A DNA stretch of 64,000 nucleotides from Neoarius graeffei. Lineage: Eukaryota > Chordata > Actinopteri > Siluriformes > Ariidae. The stretch spans positions 31,609,198-31,673,197 of the forward strand of contig NC_083577.1 of the NCBI RefSeq assembly GCF_027579695.1, in the 5' to 3' direction. The stretch's first letter is position 1. Every line of letters begins with the position of its first letter. Position numbers and translations under genes: made by a program. The notes under the pieces were generated by a model. That model ran no database searches. It had not been told where the DNA came from and was given only the letters and a program-made list of their open reading frames with translations. Shown piece by piece: positions 21,672 to 30,731 of this stretch.

Positions 21672-22694
21672 ATGGCATGAACAAAGGAGATTTCTGAGGA
21701 CCTCAGAAAAAGCGTTGTTGATGCACATTAGGCTGGAAAAGGTTACAGAACCATCTCTAAAGAGTTTGGACTCCACCAATCCACAGTCAGACAGATTGTG
21801 TACAAATGGAGGAAATTCAAGACCATTGTTACCCTCCCCAGGAGTGGTCGACCAGCAAAGATCACTCCAAGAGCAAGGTGTGTAATAGTCATTGAGGTCA
21901 CAAAAGACCCCAGGGTAACTTCTAAGCAACTGAAGGCCTCTCTCACATTGGCTAATGTTAAGGTTCATGAGTCCACCATCAGGAGAACACTGAACAACAA
22001 TGGCGTGCATGGCAGGGTTGCAAGGAGAAAGCCACTGCTCTCCAAAAAGATCATTGCTGCTCGTCTGCAGTTTGCTAAAGATCACGTGGACAAGCCAGAA
22101 GGTTATTGGAAAAATGTTTTGTGGACGGATGAGACCAAAATAGAACTTTTTGGTTTAAATGAGAAGTGTTTTGTTTGGAGAAATGAAAGCACTGCATTCC
22201 AGCATCAGAACCTTATCCCATCTGTGAAACATGGTGGTGGTAGTATCATGGTTTGGGCCTGTTTTACTGAATCTGGGCCAGGACGGCTTGCCATCATTGA
22301 TGGAACAATGAATTCTGAATTATACCAGCAAATTCTAAAGAAAAATGTCATGACATCTGTCCATGAAGTGAATCTCAAGAGAAGGTGGATCATGCAGCAA
22401 GACAGCAACCCTAAGCACACAAGTCGTTTTACCAAAGAATGGTTAAAGAGGGACAAAGTTAATGTTTTGGAATGGCCAAGTCAAAGTCCTGACCTTAATC
22501 CAATGGAAATGTTGTGGAAGGACCTGAAGCAAGCAGTTCATGTGAGGAAACCCACCAACATCCCAGAGTTGAAGCTGTTCTGTACAGGGGAATGGGCAAA
22601 AATTCCTCCAAGCCAGTGTGCAGGACTGATCAACAGTTACCGCAAATGTTTAGTTGCAGTTATTGCTGCACAAGGGGGTCACACCAGATACTGA
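21672..22694 (+). pseudogene. Tc1-like transposase with two early stops
   Basis: From the natural Met at 21672 the frame meets TGA at codon 3 (21678) and TAG at codon 20 (21729), and is then open to the stop at 22692. Domains are the helix-turn-helix DNA-binding region (ISKEFGLHQSTVRQIV), the GRPAKITPR linker, and the catalytic DDE core. The core shows VLWTDETKIE, IMQQDSNPKHTS and SPDLNPMEMLW. Thirty-four residues separate the second Asp and the Glu. The usual IENLW reads MEMLW, but the Glu itself is kept. Near-intact but not expressible from its own start. Confidence 0.9.
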
Positions 22695-22871
22695 AAGCAA
22701 AGGTTCACACACTTTTGTGTTAGGACTAGGACTGTTTTGGCCTCTAGAGGCCACTGTTATTTCCTTTTCATGTCGTGTTTATTTTGGCCTCTAGAGGCCG
22801 CCACTGTTCCTGTGTTTTGTGTTTGTGTTAATTGCCTAATTATCTTCACCTGTGTCCTTAATTAGTTTGTC

Positions 22872-22913
22872 TATTTATACCCCTGAGTTCAGTCCTCTTG
22901 TCACGGAGTCTTT
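22872..22913 (+). promoter_or_regulatory. LTR core promoter and self-primer 5' end
   Basis: TATTTATA at 22872-22879 lies 31 bases before ACGGAGTCTTT (22903-22913). That 11-mer is the exact reverse complement of AAAGACTCCGT at 23198-23208, just after the LTR. A transcript starting here could fold so that its own 5' end pairs with the primer-binding site, as known for Tf1 and related elements. The start site is inferred, not mapped. Confidence 0.75.
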
Positions 22914-23120
22914 GTGCTGTTATGTTTATCTCCAGTTTCCTTTGTACTGTGTTTTTTGATCTTCTTAGCTTTTGTATTTTTGCACTTTGCTTTTCTTTTG
23001 GATTTTACTCTTTGGTTTTTTTTTTGTCTTTTGTTTTGCCCTGTATATAGTGTATATAGTTTAAATAAACCTTTTGATTCTTTTTCTACTTCCGCCTCAC
23101 GCCTCTGCATTTGAGTCATC

Positions 23121-23196
23121 CCCCTGGTGGCCTAGTGGGGGTTTGCTGGATTATCACACCAACGAACCAGGTTCGAATCCCAGCAAAACCCTAACA
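23121..23196 (+). other. tRNA-like segment at the end of the LTR
   Basis: CCCCTGGTGGCCTAGTGG at 23121-23138 closely resembles the 5' part of eukaryotic tRNA-Glu and contains an A box (TGGCCTAGTGG, 23128-23138). A perfect B box, GGTTCGAATCC, follows at 23170-23180, 42 bases from the A box, which is normal tRNA spacing. The stems are imperfect, so it is not a working tRNA gene. It could act as an internal Pol III promoter or be a relic of a tRNA captured in the LTR. The 3' LTR has the same segment near 27933-28008. Confidence 0.6.
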
Positions 23197-23197
23197 G

Positions 23198-23208
23198 AAA
23201 GACTCCGT
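23198..23208 (+). promoter_or_regulatory. Self-priming primer-binding site
   Basis: AAAGACTCCGT lies one base after the 5' LTR and is complementary to the inferred transcript 5' end at 22903-22913. No match to a host tRNA 3' end (such as a leading TGG) is present, which favours self-priming over tRNA priming. Confidence 0.75.
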
Positions 23209-23209
23209 C

Positions 23210-24217
23210 ATGACCGACTCAGCAGAGGCTGCTTCAACTGTCTACCCGGCCAACCTTCAGGGAATTATGGCAGCTTTGACACGCTTCGGAGCGACCATGG
23301 ACGCTCATGGACGTACGCTCACCAGCCAACGTGAGGCCCTTGCTCGCCACGAGGAACTGCTTCAGCAAATTGGGAAAACCCTGGCACAGCTGACATCTCT
23401 GCCTGCATCTCCTGATCCAGTTCCTGCTCCTGATCCAGCTCCTGCTCCAGTGCCTCCTGCAATGCTGCCTTCTTCACCTCGCGAACCCAGCCTTCCTGCA
23501 CCACAGAGGTATGACGGCAAGCACAGTGAGTGCCGAGAGTTCCTTACCCAGTGTCAACTCACCTTTGAGCTTCAGCCTACCACCTACACTACGGATCGCC
23601 GCAAGATTGCCTTTGTGATCACCTTATTAGCTGGTAAGGCGCGAGCCTGGGCTACTGCTATCTGGCAAAGACAGGGACCTGAGTGCTTTGATTTCCAGCT
23701 GTTTTCTGAAGAGATGCTTCGGGTCTTCGATCAGGCAGACATCAGTACCGACGCAGCCCGAAAGCTCATGTCCATCCGGCAAGGAGGAAGCGTCGCAGAT
23801 TACGCCATCTCGTTCCGAACACTCGCAGCAGTAAGTGGATGGAACGAGACTGCCCTGGTGTCAGCCTTCCACCATGGTCTGTCTGACCCCATCAAGGACG
23901 GTCTGGCCTCTATTGGATGCCCAAGTGACCTCGAAACCCTCATCTCACATGCTATTCGTCTGGACAACAGGATGAGAGAACGCCACCAAGCCTTGAGCCC
24001 CCCCAGCCTCCCTACCTCTACCTGGAGACCGTCTACCTCCTTCAGTGACTGTCCAGAACCCATGCAAGTGGGTCGTACTCGCCTCTCCGCATCTGAGAGG
24101 GAGCGCAGAAGGAGGGACAAGTGCTGCATCTACTGTGGCAAGCCTGGTCACTTCCGAGCATCATGTCCCGAACTCTTGGGAAAAGGACCGCCCCGTCCAG
24201 CCGAGGGAGGGTTGTGA
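23210..24217 (+). CDS. gag: Gypsy Gag polyprotein
   Basis: 335 codons. It starts at ATG 23210, only 13 bases after the LTR. Residues about 1-65 are Ala- and Gln-rich ([18 protein letters not shown]), followed by a Pro-rich hinge with repeated PAPDPAPAP-like units. The capsid part spans about 100-250, with the retrotransposon-gag motif around [20 protein letters not shown]. The nucleocapsid ends in one CCHC zinc knuckle, [15 protein letters not shown], near residue 304. It would assemble particles and bind element RNA. It stops at TGA 24215-24217 and overlaps pol, which is read by a -1 shift. Confidence 0.93.
   Translation: MTDSAEAASTVYPANLQGIMAALTRFGATMDAHGRTLTSQREALARHEELLQQIGKTLAQLTSLPASPDPVPAPDPAPAPVPPAMLPSSPREPSLPAPQRYDGKHSECREFLTQCQLTFELQPTTYTTDRRKIAFVITLLAGKARAWATAIWQRQGPECFDFQLFSEEMLRVFDQADISTDAARKLMSIRQGGSVADYAISFRTLAAVSGWNETALVSAFHHGLSDPIKDGLASIGCPSDLETLISHAIRLDNRMRERHQALSPPSLPTSTWRPSTSFSDCPEPMQVGRTRLSASERERRRRDKCCIYCGKPGHFRASCPELLGKGPPRPAEGGL
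24178..24184 (+). promoter_or_regulatory. -1 ribosomal frameshift heptamer GGGAAAA
   Basis: In the gag frame the codons read TTG GGA AAA, so the heptamer G GGA AAA is in the canonical slippery register. Gag runs in frame 2 and pol in frame 1, so a single -1 slip here joins them. The gag stop lies 31 bases downstream. A GC-rich stretch after the site could supply the stimulatory structure, but I did not fold it. Related sushi-derived host genes such as PEG10 use a very similar site. Confidence 0.85.
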
Positions 24218-27200
24218 CGGGGCCTACCCTCTCTCCCGGACTCCCTGGCCAAGGAATCTACATCCCGGTCTCCATCTCCTGGGGTGAGTCTGTCCACTCT
24301 TGTCAAGCTTTGATAGACTCAGGGGCGGCTGGGAACTTTATGGATATTCACTTCGCCCAAAGCATCAATATTCCGACTGCACCTCTTGAAGTCCCACTGT
24401 CTGTGTCTGCCCTCGATGGCCAAGCGTTAGGTGATGGAAGAGTCACCCAAGTTACTTCTCCAGTTTTCCTCCAGTCTCAAGGTCACAAGGAAGAAATATC
24501 CCTGCACCTGATTCCTTCACCTGAGTTCCCAGTTATTCTAGGCCTTCCTTGGCTTACTCGCCACAACCCTCGCATAGACTGGGTAACAAGCCAGGTTGTG
24601 GAATGGGGCCCTGCATGCCATGCCTCTTGTCTGCTCTCTAGCTCTCCTGTGTCTCCTGCCGAGCCCCCTGATCTCACCGAGTTATCTCAAGTTCCCACAG
24701 AGTACTGGGATCTCAAGGAGGTATTCAGCAAGAGCAGGGCCGCCGTTCTTCCTCCGCACCGGGCCTACGACTGTGCCATCGACTTGCTCCCTGGGACTAC
24801 CCCTCCTCGTGGCAGACTGTTTTCACTCTCTCAGCCAGAACGCAAGGCCATGGAGGAATACCTCAAAGATGCCCTGGTCTCTGGGTTTATTCGACCCTCC
24901 ACTTCACCTGCTGGAGCCGGCTTCTTCTTTGTCGGCAAGAAGGATGGGGGGCTCCGACCATGTATTGATTACAGGGGCCTGAATAAGATCACTGTGCGCA
25001 ACCAATATCCCCTTCCGCTGATGTCCACAGCTTTCGACCTGCTCCAAGGCGCCACCGTCTTCACCAAGTTGGACCTACGGAACGCATACCACCTCATCCG
25101 TATCCGACAGGGAGACGAGTGGAAGACTGCCTTTAACACCCCGTCTGGGCACTACGAATACCAGGTGATGCCCTTCGGACTCACCAACGCACCAGCTGTT
25201 TTTCAGGCCCTAATCAACGACGTCTTAAGGGACATGATTAACCTATACGTTTTTGTCTACCTCGACGACATCCTTATCTTTTCCAAGACCGTGCAGGAGC
25301 ACCGCCACCATGTCCGCCAGGTTCTCCAGAGGCTGCTACAGAACAATCTGTTCGCCAAGGCCCAGAAATGCGAATTTCATGTTCCCGAGGTCTCCTTTCT
25401 GGGATTTATTGTACGGACAGGCCAACTCCAAATGGACCCTGCCAAGACCCTGGCCGTCCGGGACTGGCCTACTCCCAAGTCCGTTAAGGAGGTTCAGCGG
25501 TTCTTAGGATTCGCTAACTTCTACCGCAAGTTCATCAGGAACTTCAGTTCTGTGGCAGCACCCATGTCAGACCTCACCAAAGGGACAGGTGGATCTTATG
25601 GCTGGTCTCCTCAGGCAGAAAAGGCGTTCAAAGACCTCAAGGACCGCTTCTGCACGGCACCCATTCTGGTTCTCCCGGACACCTCCCAACCATTCATCGT
25701 GGAGGTGGACGCCTCGGACAGTGGTGTCGGCGCGGTGCTCTCTCAACGTTCGGAAGGAAAGCTGCACCCCTGCGCTTACTTCTCCCACCGCCTGAGTCCT
25801 GCTGAGTCCCGGTACGATGTGGGGGATCGAGAACTGCTAGCGGTCAAACTGGCCCTTGAGGAGTGGAGGCACTGGCTGGAGGGAGCACAACATCCATTCC
25901 TGGTTTGGACTGACCACAAGAACCTGGAGTACCTCCAGCAAGCCAAGAGACTGAACCCTCGACAGGCTAGGTGGGCCCTGTTTTTCAGTCGGTTTGACTT
26001 CACCCTCTCATACCGCCCCGGCTCCAAGAACACCAAACCTGACGCACTGTCCAGACTGTTCTCTGCCACTAACAGGGAGAATGAAGTCGGGCCTATTATC
26101 CCTGTGTCCCGGATTGTGGCCCCTGTCCGCTGGGGTATTGAGGAGGCTGTCCGACGAGCCCAACGCCAGGACCCCGGTCCTGGGACGGGGCCACCAGGCC
26201 TCTTGTACGTCCCACATCAAGCCCGGGCCAAGGTTCTCCAGTGGGGTCACTCTTCCCCTCTCACCGCCCACCCGGGAGCTCGGAGGACCCTGGACTTCCT
26301 GAAAAGACGCTTCTGGTGGCCTAACATGGAGAAGGAAGTAAGGTCATTTGTCCTGTCCTGTGAGGTTTGCACCAGAACCAAGAACCCACGACAGCGTCCC
26401 CAGGGTCTCCTGCATCCTCTGACCATTCCCCGGCGTCCCTGGTCCCACGTGGCAGTCGACTTTATCACGGGTCTCCCTGAGTCACAAGGTAACACGGTCA
26501 TTTTGGTCTTAGTTGACAGATTCTCCAAGGCCTGCCGCTTCATACCACTGTGCAAACTCCCCTCTGCTCTTGAAACTGCGAAACTTTTGTTTAATCATGT
26601 CTTCCGAGTCTTTGGTCTTCCACAGGACATCGTCTCAGACCGAGGGCCCCAGTTCTCCTCCCGAGTGTGGCACGGGTTCTGCAAGGTCATCGGAGCCACT
26701 GCCAGCCTCTCCTCTGGGTTTCACCCACAGTCCAATGGTCAGACGGAGAGGCTCAACCAGGACCTGGAAACCACCCTGCGAGGCCTGGCTATGGATAACC
26801 CGACATCGTGGAGCACCTGGCTGCCATGGGCGGAGTACGCCCACAACACCCTGCAGTCATCGGCCACCAAGCTGTCGCCATTCCAGTGCCAATTCGGGTT
26901 CCAGCCACCTCTGTTCCCGGACCAGGAGGAGGACGCGGGGGTGCCCTCGGTCAACCAATATGTGAGACGGTGTCGCAAGACCTGGAGCAAGGTCAGGAAG
27001 ACCCTCATACAGACCTCCAGAACCAACCAGACTCAGGCCAACCGCCATAGAAGACCTGCACACGCTTTCCGCCCTGGGCAGCGTGTTTGGCTGTCCACTA
27101 AGGACCTTCCACTGCGGGTGGAGAACCGCAAGCTTGCTCCTCGCTACATTGGCCCCTTCAAGGTGGTGCGCAGGGTGAACCCTGTCTCCTACCGGCTCCA

Positions 27201-27516
27201 GTTGCCCCGGACTCTGAGGATCAACCCCACTTTCCATGTTTCCCTGTTACGGCCCGTACTGACGTCTACGTATGCCCCTGCCCCTAGGAACCCCCCACCC
27301 CCCCGCATCTTCCAGGGGCAGACTGTGTTCACTGTGAATCGCCTGCTTGACTCCCGCCGGGTCCGCGGCGGGTTGCAATATCTGGTGGACTGGGAGGGCT
27401 ATGGTCCTGAGGAGCGCTGCTGGGTTCCTGCTCGGGATGTCCTTGATAAAGAACTATGTCGGGACTTCCATTCGGCCCATCCGGATCGCCCTGGGAACGT
27501 CAGGAGACGCTCCTAG
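24178..27516 (+). CDS. pol: Gypsy Pol polyprotein (PR, RT, RNase H, IN, chromodomain)
   Basis: Open in frame 1 from before the slippery site to TAG at 27514-27516. It is expressed as Gag-Pol by frameshifting. Protease [11 protein letters not shown] lies near 24316. RT motifs are [24 protein letters not shown] and the catalytic VYLDDILIF near 25255. RNase H has [15 protein letters not shown] near 25705. The integrase zinc module ends LSCEVC near 26365. The catalytic core has [18 protein letters not shown] and [13 protein letters not shown], and the GPY/F motif is RYIGPFKVV. The chromodomain core is [15 protein letters not shown] near 27380, just before the C-terminus; chromodomains steer integration to marked chromatin. 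No inactivating change was seen. Confidence 0.93.
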   Translation, partial: GKRTAPSSRGRVVTGPTLSPGLPGQGIYIPVSISWGESVHSCQALIDSGAAGNFMDIHFAQSINIPTAPLEVPLSVSALDGQALGDGRVTQVTSPVFLQSQGHKEEISLHLIPSPEFPVILGLPWLTRHNPRIDWVTSQVVEWGPACHASCLLSSSPVSPAEPPDLTELSQVPTEYWDLKEVFSKSRAAVLPPHRAYDCAIDLLPGTTPPRGRLFSLSQPERKAMEEYLKDALVSGFIRPSTSPAGAGFFFVGKKDGGLRPCIDYRGLNKITVRNQYPLPLMSTAFDLLQGATVFTKLDLRNAYHLIRIRQGDEWKTAFNTPSGHYEYQVMPFGLTNAPAVFQALINDVLRDMINLYVFVYLDDILIFSKTVQEHRHHVRQVLQRLLQNNLFAKAQKCEFHVPEVSFLGFIVRTGQLQMDPAKTLAVRDWPTPKSVKEVQRFLGFANFYRKFIRNFSSVAAPMSDLTKGTGGSYGWSPQAEKAFKDLKDRFCTAPILVLPDTSQPFIVEVDASDSGVGAVLSQRSEGKLHPCAYFSHRLSPAESRYDVGDRELLAVKLALEEWRHWLEGAQHPFLVWTDHKNLEYLQQAKRLNPRQARWALFFSRFDFTLSYRPGSKNTKPDALSRLFSATNRENEVGPIIPVSRIVAPVRWGIEEAVRRAQRQDPGPGTGPPGLLYVPHQARAKVLQWGHSSPLTAHPGARRTLDFLKRRFWWPNMEKEVRSFVLSCEVCTRTKNPRQRPQGLLHPLTIPRRPWSHVAVDFITGLPESQGNTVILVLVDRFSKACRFIPLCKLPSALETAKLLFNHVFRVFGLPQDIVSDRGPQFSSRVWHGFCKVIGATASLSSGFHPQSNGQTERLNQDLETTLRGLAMDNPTSWSTWLPWAEYAHNTLQSSATKLSPFQCQFGFQPPLFPDQEEDAGVPSVNQYVRRCRKTWSKVRKTLIQTSRTNQTQANRHRRPAHAFRPGQRVWLSTKDLPLRVENRKLAPRYIGPFKVVRRVNPVSYRLQLPRTLRINPTFHVSLLRPVLTSTYAPAPRNPPPPRIFQGQTVFTVNRLLDSRRVRGGLQYLVDWEGYGPEERCWVPARDVLDKELCRDFHSAHPDRPGNVRRRS

Positions 27517-27528
27517 AGGGGGGGGTCC
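27517..27528 (+). promoter_or_regulatory. Polypurine tract
   Basis: AGGGGGGGG followed by TCC lies immediately upstream of the 3' LTR and overlaps the region just after the pol stop. It is the expected plus-strand primer. Confidence 0.85.
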
Positions 27529-28008
27529 TGTTAGGACTAGGACTGTTTTGGCCTCTAGAGGCCGCTGTTATTTCCTTTTCATGTCGTGTTTATTTTGGCC
27601 TCTAGAGGCCGCCACTGTTCCTGTGTTTTGTGTTTGTGTTAATTGCCTAATTATCTTCACCTGTGTCCTTAATTAGTTTGTCTATTTATACCCCTGAGTT
27701 CAGTCCTCTTGTCACGGAGTCTTTGTGCTGTTATGTTTATCTCCAGTTTCCTTTGTACTGTGTTTTTTGATCTTCTTAGCTTTTGTATTTTTGCACTTTG
27801 CTTTTCTTTTGGATTTTACTCTTTGGTTTTTTTTTTTGTCTTTTGTTTTGCCCTGTATATAGTGTATATAGTTTAAATAAACCTTTTGATTCTTTTTCTA
27901 CTTCCGCCTCACGCCTCTGCATTTGAGTCATCCCCCTGGTGGCCTAGTGGGGGTTTGCTGGATTATCACACCAACGAACCAGGTTCGAATCCCAGCAAAA
28001 CCCTAACA
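27529..28008 (+). repeat. 3' LTR of the gypsy element
   Basis: 480 bp, almost identical to the 5' LTR. The differences I noticed are one substitution in the first palindrome's right flank (CCACTG versus CCGCTG) and a one-base change in a T run. It ends CCTAACA next to the target duplication TTTTG. Confidence 0.93.
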
Positions 28009-28760
28009 TTTTGCCATTCACAGATATGTAATATTGGATCATTTTCCTCAATAAATAAATGACCAAGTATAATATTTTTGTCTCATCTGTTTAACTTGGT
28101 TCTCTTTATCAACTTTTAGGACTTGTGTGAAAATCTGATGATGTTTTAGGTCATATTTATGCAGAAATATAGAAAATTCTAAAGGGTTCACAAACTTTCA
28201 AGCACCACTGTAAGTGTGTGTTAGTGAGAGGGTCGGAGAATGACAGTATTCCTCTGTCCCAGTCCAGCTTCACTCTGATCCTCTGGAGTTTCTGTGCTAC
28301 TGAGAGGTGAGTGACTGGATGTGGTGTAGAACCTGCGAAATATTGACCATTATAATACCCCACACACCAGATTCCACTTCTAGAGATTATCTCCCCCTTC
28401 CTCTGAGCAGATTCTGTCATCACACCCACACTCCACCATGTACAGTCTCCAACTTCCACATCCCAGCAGTGTGTCCCTGAGTTAAAGTCCTCAGATCCCA
28501 GGATACACCGAGAGTTATCACCGAATCTCTCTGGATTATCAGGAAGTTTCTGTTTCTCATCACTGCGTCTCACACTTTTCAGATCATCAGATACAATGAG
28601 TACAGGATGAACAGCGTTGGGGTCCAGAGTTACAGGTGCTGAAAACACACACACACACGTTTACTCATCTAATTTCATCATTAAATTAGCATGGAACTAG
28701 CTAACATTTGCCAAAACCAAACAAAACTTCACTTACATTTCATGAGTTCAACATGAAAGG

Positions 28761-28765
<5 letters not shown>

Positions 28766-28792
<27 letters not shown>

Positions 28793-28883
28793 TCCAAAAC
28801 AGTATACAAATAAAACATGTCATAATAATGACCACATTAGGAATACTAACAAAGAAAGAAAGAAAGAAAGACTGTACATGTTC

Positions 28884-28925
<42 letters not shown>
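28766..28925. repeat. Microsatellites in TRIM pseudogene intron 5
   Basis: AAT repeats (28766-28792), GAAA repeats (28851-28870) and CA repeats (28886-28924) lie between exons 5 and 6. The intact paralogue has ATT repeats at the matching place (48409-48442), so the trinucleotide run predates the duplication. Confidence 0.85.
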
Positions 28926-28927
<2 letters not shown>

Positions 28928-29931
28928 TCTTACTGTATTGGACAGTGGACTGCATCTTCTCCCAGACTCTGAACTGCAGGTTGGCCAGATGTTTTGCCAC
29001 ATGGATCAGTGCTCCTGAAAGCTCCTCTGGATGCTGCAGTGTGCTCTGGGCTCTGCAAAAACATTCAGGAGTCAGTGTTGCTGTGGGTTTGGATTCAGAA
29101 ACACAGAGAATGAGAGAGACAGGAAGCACATCACTCACCTTTTCACTGTGGCCTTGTAGTTCTGTAAAACAACAAAGCAAATATCAGTGGATATGATTTA
29201 CATTTTTACACCACTGAAATGTGACATTTCTGATGATGGAAAGAAGTTTTAATTTCTCACAGTATAAATACTGACTAAATGATCCTCACTTGTAGCAATG
29301 AAACGTCTTCAGCTCTCATCTCCTCTTCTACGGCTCTGACTGTCTGAAAGAAATGATATATCTTTGCTCAGCTTCTCAATCTTCTCCTTCATCATCTGAC
29401 TCTTCTGCTCCTCTTCCTCTCTCAGTGCAGTGATCCTGACTGCCTCTTCATCTCATAGAAACTGGTGAAGCTTCTCAAACTCCTCCTTAATCAGATGCTC
29501 TGTGTGTTGGGCCTGAATCTGCAGTGAATAGAAAATCAAATGAAACATAACTGAATATGTAATGAAGCAAAATATATCATATCAAACCCATGTTATTGAT
29601 TCTAACCTTTATATGTTCTGCAGTCTGACTCCATTTCAGTTTACAGTTTTTAAAGGTCCCATGGCATGAAATTTTCACTTTGAGGTTTTTTAACGTTAAA
29701 ATGAGTTCCTCTGACCTTCTTAAGTCACCCCAGTGGCTAGAAATTTCATAATGTGTAAACCAAACTATGCCCAACATTTGAGAATGGCGCGTCAAAACGG
29801 CGCGTTGATAAGCTCTTCCCTTGCCGACGTCAGCAAGGGAGATGATCCCCACGCCCCCCCCTCTGGATTCCCACCCACCGTATGGATTGCCCGCCCAGTT
29901 GTAGTGAGGAGACCATAGAGGACACAACAAC

Positions 29932-30246
29932 ATGGCACCACCTAAGCGAGCGAAACATGGAAATTGCGCTGTACATGGATGTGACAACACAGAAAAGAGT
30001 CTGTTTTTACTGCCGATGGGAGAGCCCCTGAAGACGCAGTGGCTTAATTTTATTTACTTCAATAATACGCCGTCGAGTCTACCTAAGATGGTGTATGTTT
30101 GTCGGAAGCATTTTCCTGATGAATGTTTCCACAACTTGGGACAGTACAGGGCAGGTTTTGCACATCAACTGTCACTGAAGCCTGGGTCTGTACCAAGCAT
30201 CCCTGCCGCATCAGCCACAAACAGCAAACAAGTGTATAACTGTTAA
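29932..30246 (+). CDS. THAP-domain protein ORF within the TTAA element
   Basis: 104 codons. Residues about 9-90 fit the C2CH THAP zinc finger. CAVHGC supplies the first Cys pair, followed by a Trp in LKTQWLNF, then VCRKHFPDECF with the third Cys and the His. A basic patch (PPKRAKH) precedes the finger. THAP fingers bind specific DNA and are the DNA-binding part of P-element and Kolobok-type transposases. The ORF ends where a tandem repeat begins, so the protein is probably a remnant of a longer transposase; the catalytic part is absent. Confidence 0.65.
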   Translation: MAPPKRAKHGNCAVHGCDNTEKSLFLLPMGEPLKTQWLNFIYFNNTPSSLPKMVYVCRKHFPDECFHNLGQYRAGFAHQLSLKPGSVPSIPAASATNSKQVYNC

Positions 30247-30250
30247 GTCG

Positions 30251-30731
30251 TTTTGCCATGTTTTAAAATCGGTGCCACGTTAGCCTTGCAATGGCTACAT
30301 TAGCTGTGCAGCTAACCGCTTCCTGCAGTTAGCCAGGTACTCTGCGCTACAAAACCAAAAAGCATGCAGCATGCTCTGTTAAACTGAGTTTAGTCTGGAA
30401 ATTGACTGTAACTTATGAGCTTATGTTTTGCCGTGTTTTAAAATTGGTGCCACGTTAGCCTTGCAATGGCTACATTAGCTGTGCAGCTAACCACTTCCTG
30501 CAGTTAGCCAGGTACTCTGCGCTACAAAACCAAAAAGCATGCAGCATGCTCTGTTAAACTGAGTTTAGTCTGGAAATTGACTGTAACTTATGAGCTTATG
30601 TTTTGCCGTGTTTTAAAATTGGTGCCACGTTAGCCTTGCAATGGCTACATTAGCTGTGCAGTTAACCGCTTCCTGCAGTTAGCCAGGTACTCTGCACTAC
30701 AAAACCAAAAAGCATGCAGCATGCTCTGTTA
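30251..30731. repeat. 175-bp tandem repeat, about 2.75 copies
   Basis: Units start TTTTGCCATGTTTTAAAAT-like at 30251, 30426 and 30601. Each contains GTTAGCCTTGCAATGGCTAC and GCATGCAGCATGCTC, both partly palindromic. The copies differ at only a few positions, so amplification was recent. The repeat lies between the THAP ORF and the right end of the element. Confidence 0.9.

Larger units (their letters stand above)
22718..23196 (+). repeat. 5' LTR of the gypsy element
   Basis: 479 bp. U3 has two copies of the palindrome GGCCTCTAGAGGCC (about 22741-22754 and 22783-22796). The TATA box TATTTATA is at 22872-22879, the inferred start of R is at about 22903, and the AATAAA signal is at 23064-23069. 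The last 76 bases resemble a tRNA (see separate entry). Confidence 0.93.
22718..28008 (+). mobile_element. Complete sushi-type chromodomain Ty3/gypsy retrotransposon
   Basis: Both LTRs (22718-23196 and 27529-28008) are almost identical. They start TGTTAGG and end CCTAACA, with the 5-bp target duplication TTTTG at 22713-22717 and 28009-28013. Gag and pol are open, and the primer site, frameshift heptamer and polypurine tract are present. The pol order is protease, RT, RNase H, integrase, chromodomain. Near-identity of the LTRs and open frames imply a recent insertion. Placement in the Tf1/sushi group rests on the chromodomain and the self-priming signal. Confidence 0.93.
21305..28210 (+). mobile_element. 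Tc1-like (DD34E) transposon carrying a nested gypsy element
   Basis: The ends start CAGTGGTGCTTGAAAG on both sides. They are flanked by the TA duplication at 21303-21304 and 28211-28212, inside the B30.2 exon of the TRIM pseudogene. Without the gypsy insertion (22718-28008 plus one 5-bp duplication) the element is about 1.6 kb, normal for Tc1. The gypsy sits just after the transposase stop codon, in the start of the right TIR region. Confidence 0.93.

Noticed and set aside
23121-23196. Annotation as a functional tRNA gene
   Set aside because: A and B boxes are good, but the acceptor and T stems do not pair properly and no anticodon stem is convincing, so it is listed only as tRNA-like.
29577-29990. 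137-codon minus-strand ORF across the left end of the TTAA element
   Set aside because: It crosses the insertion boundary into TRIM exon 2 and has no domain; it is a chance frame.
30251-30731. Tandem array considered as CRISPR-like
   Set aside because: Units are 175 bp with no spacers, in a vertebrate transposon. It is a simple tandem repeat.
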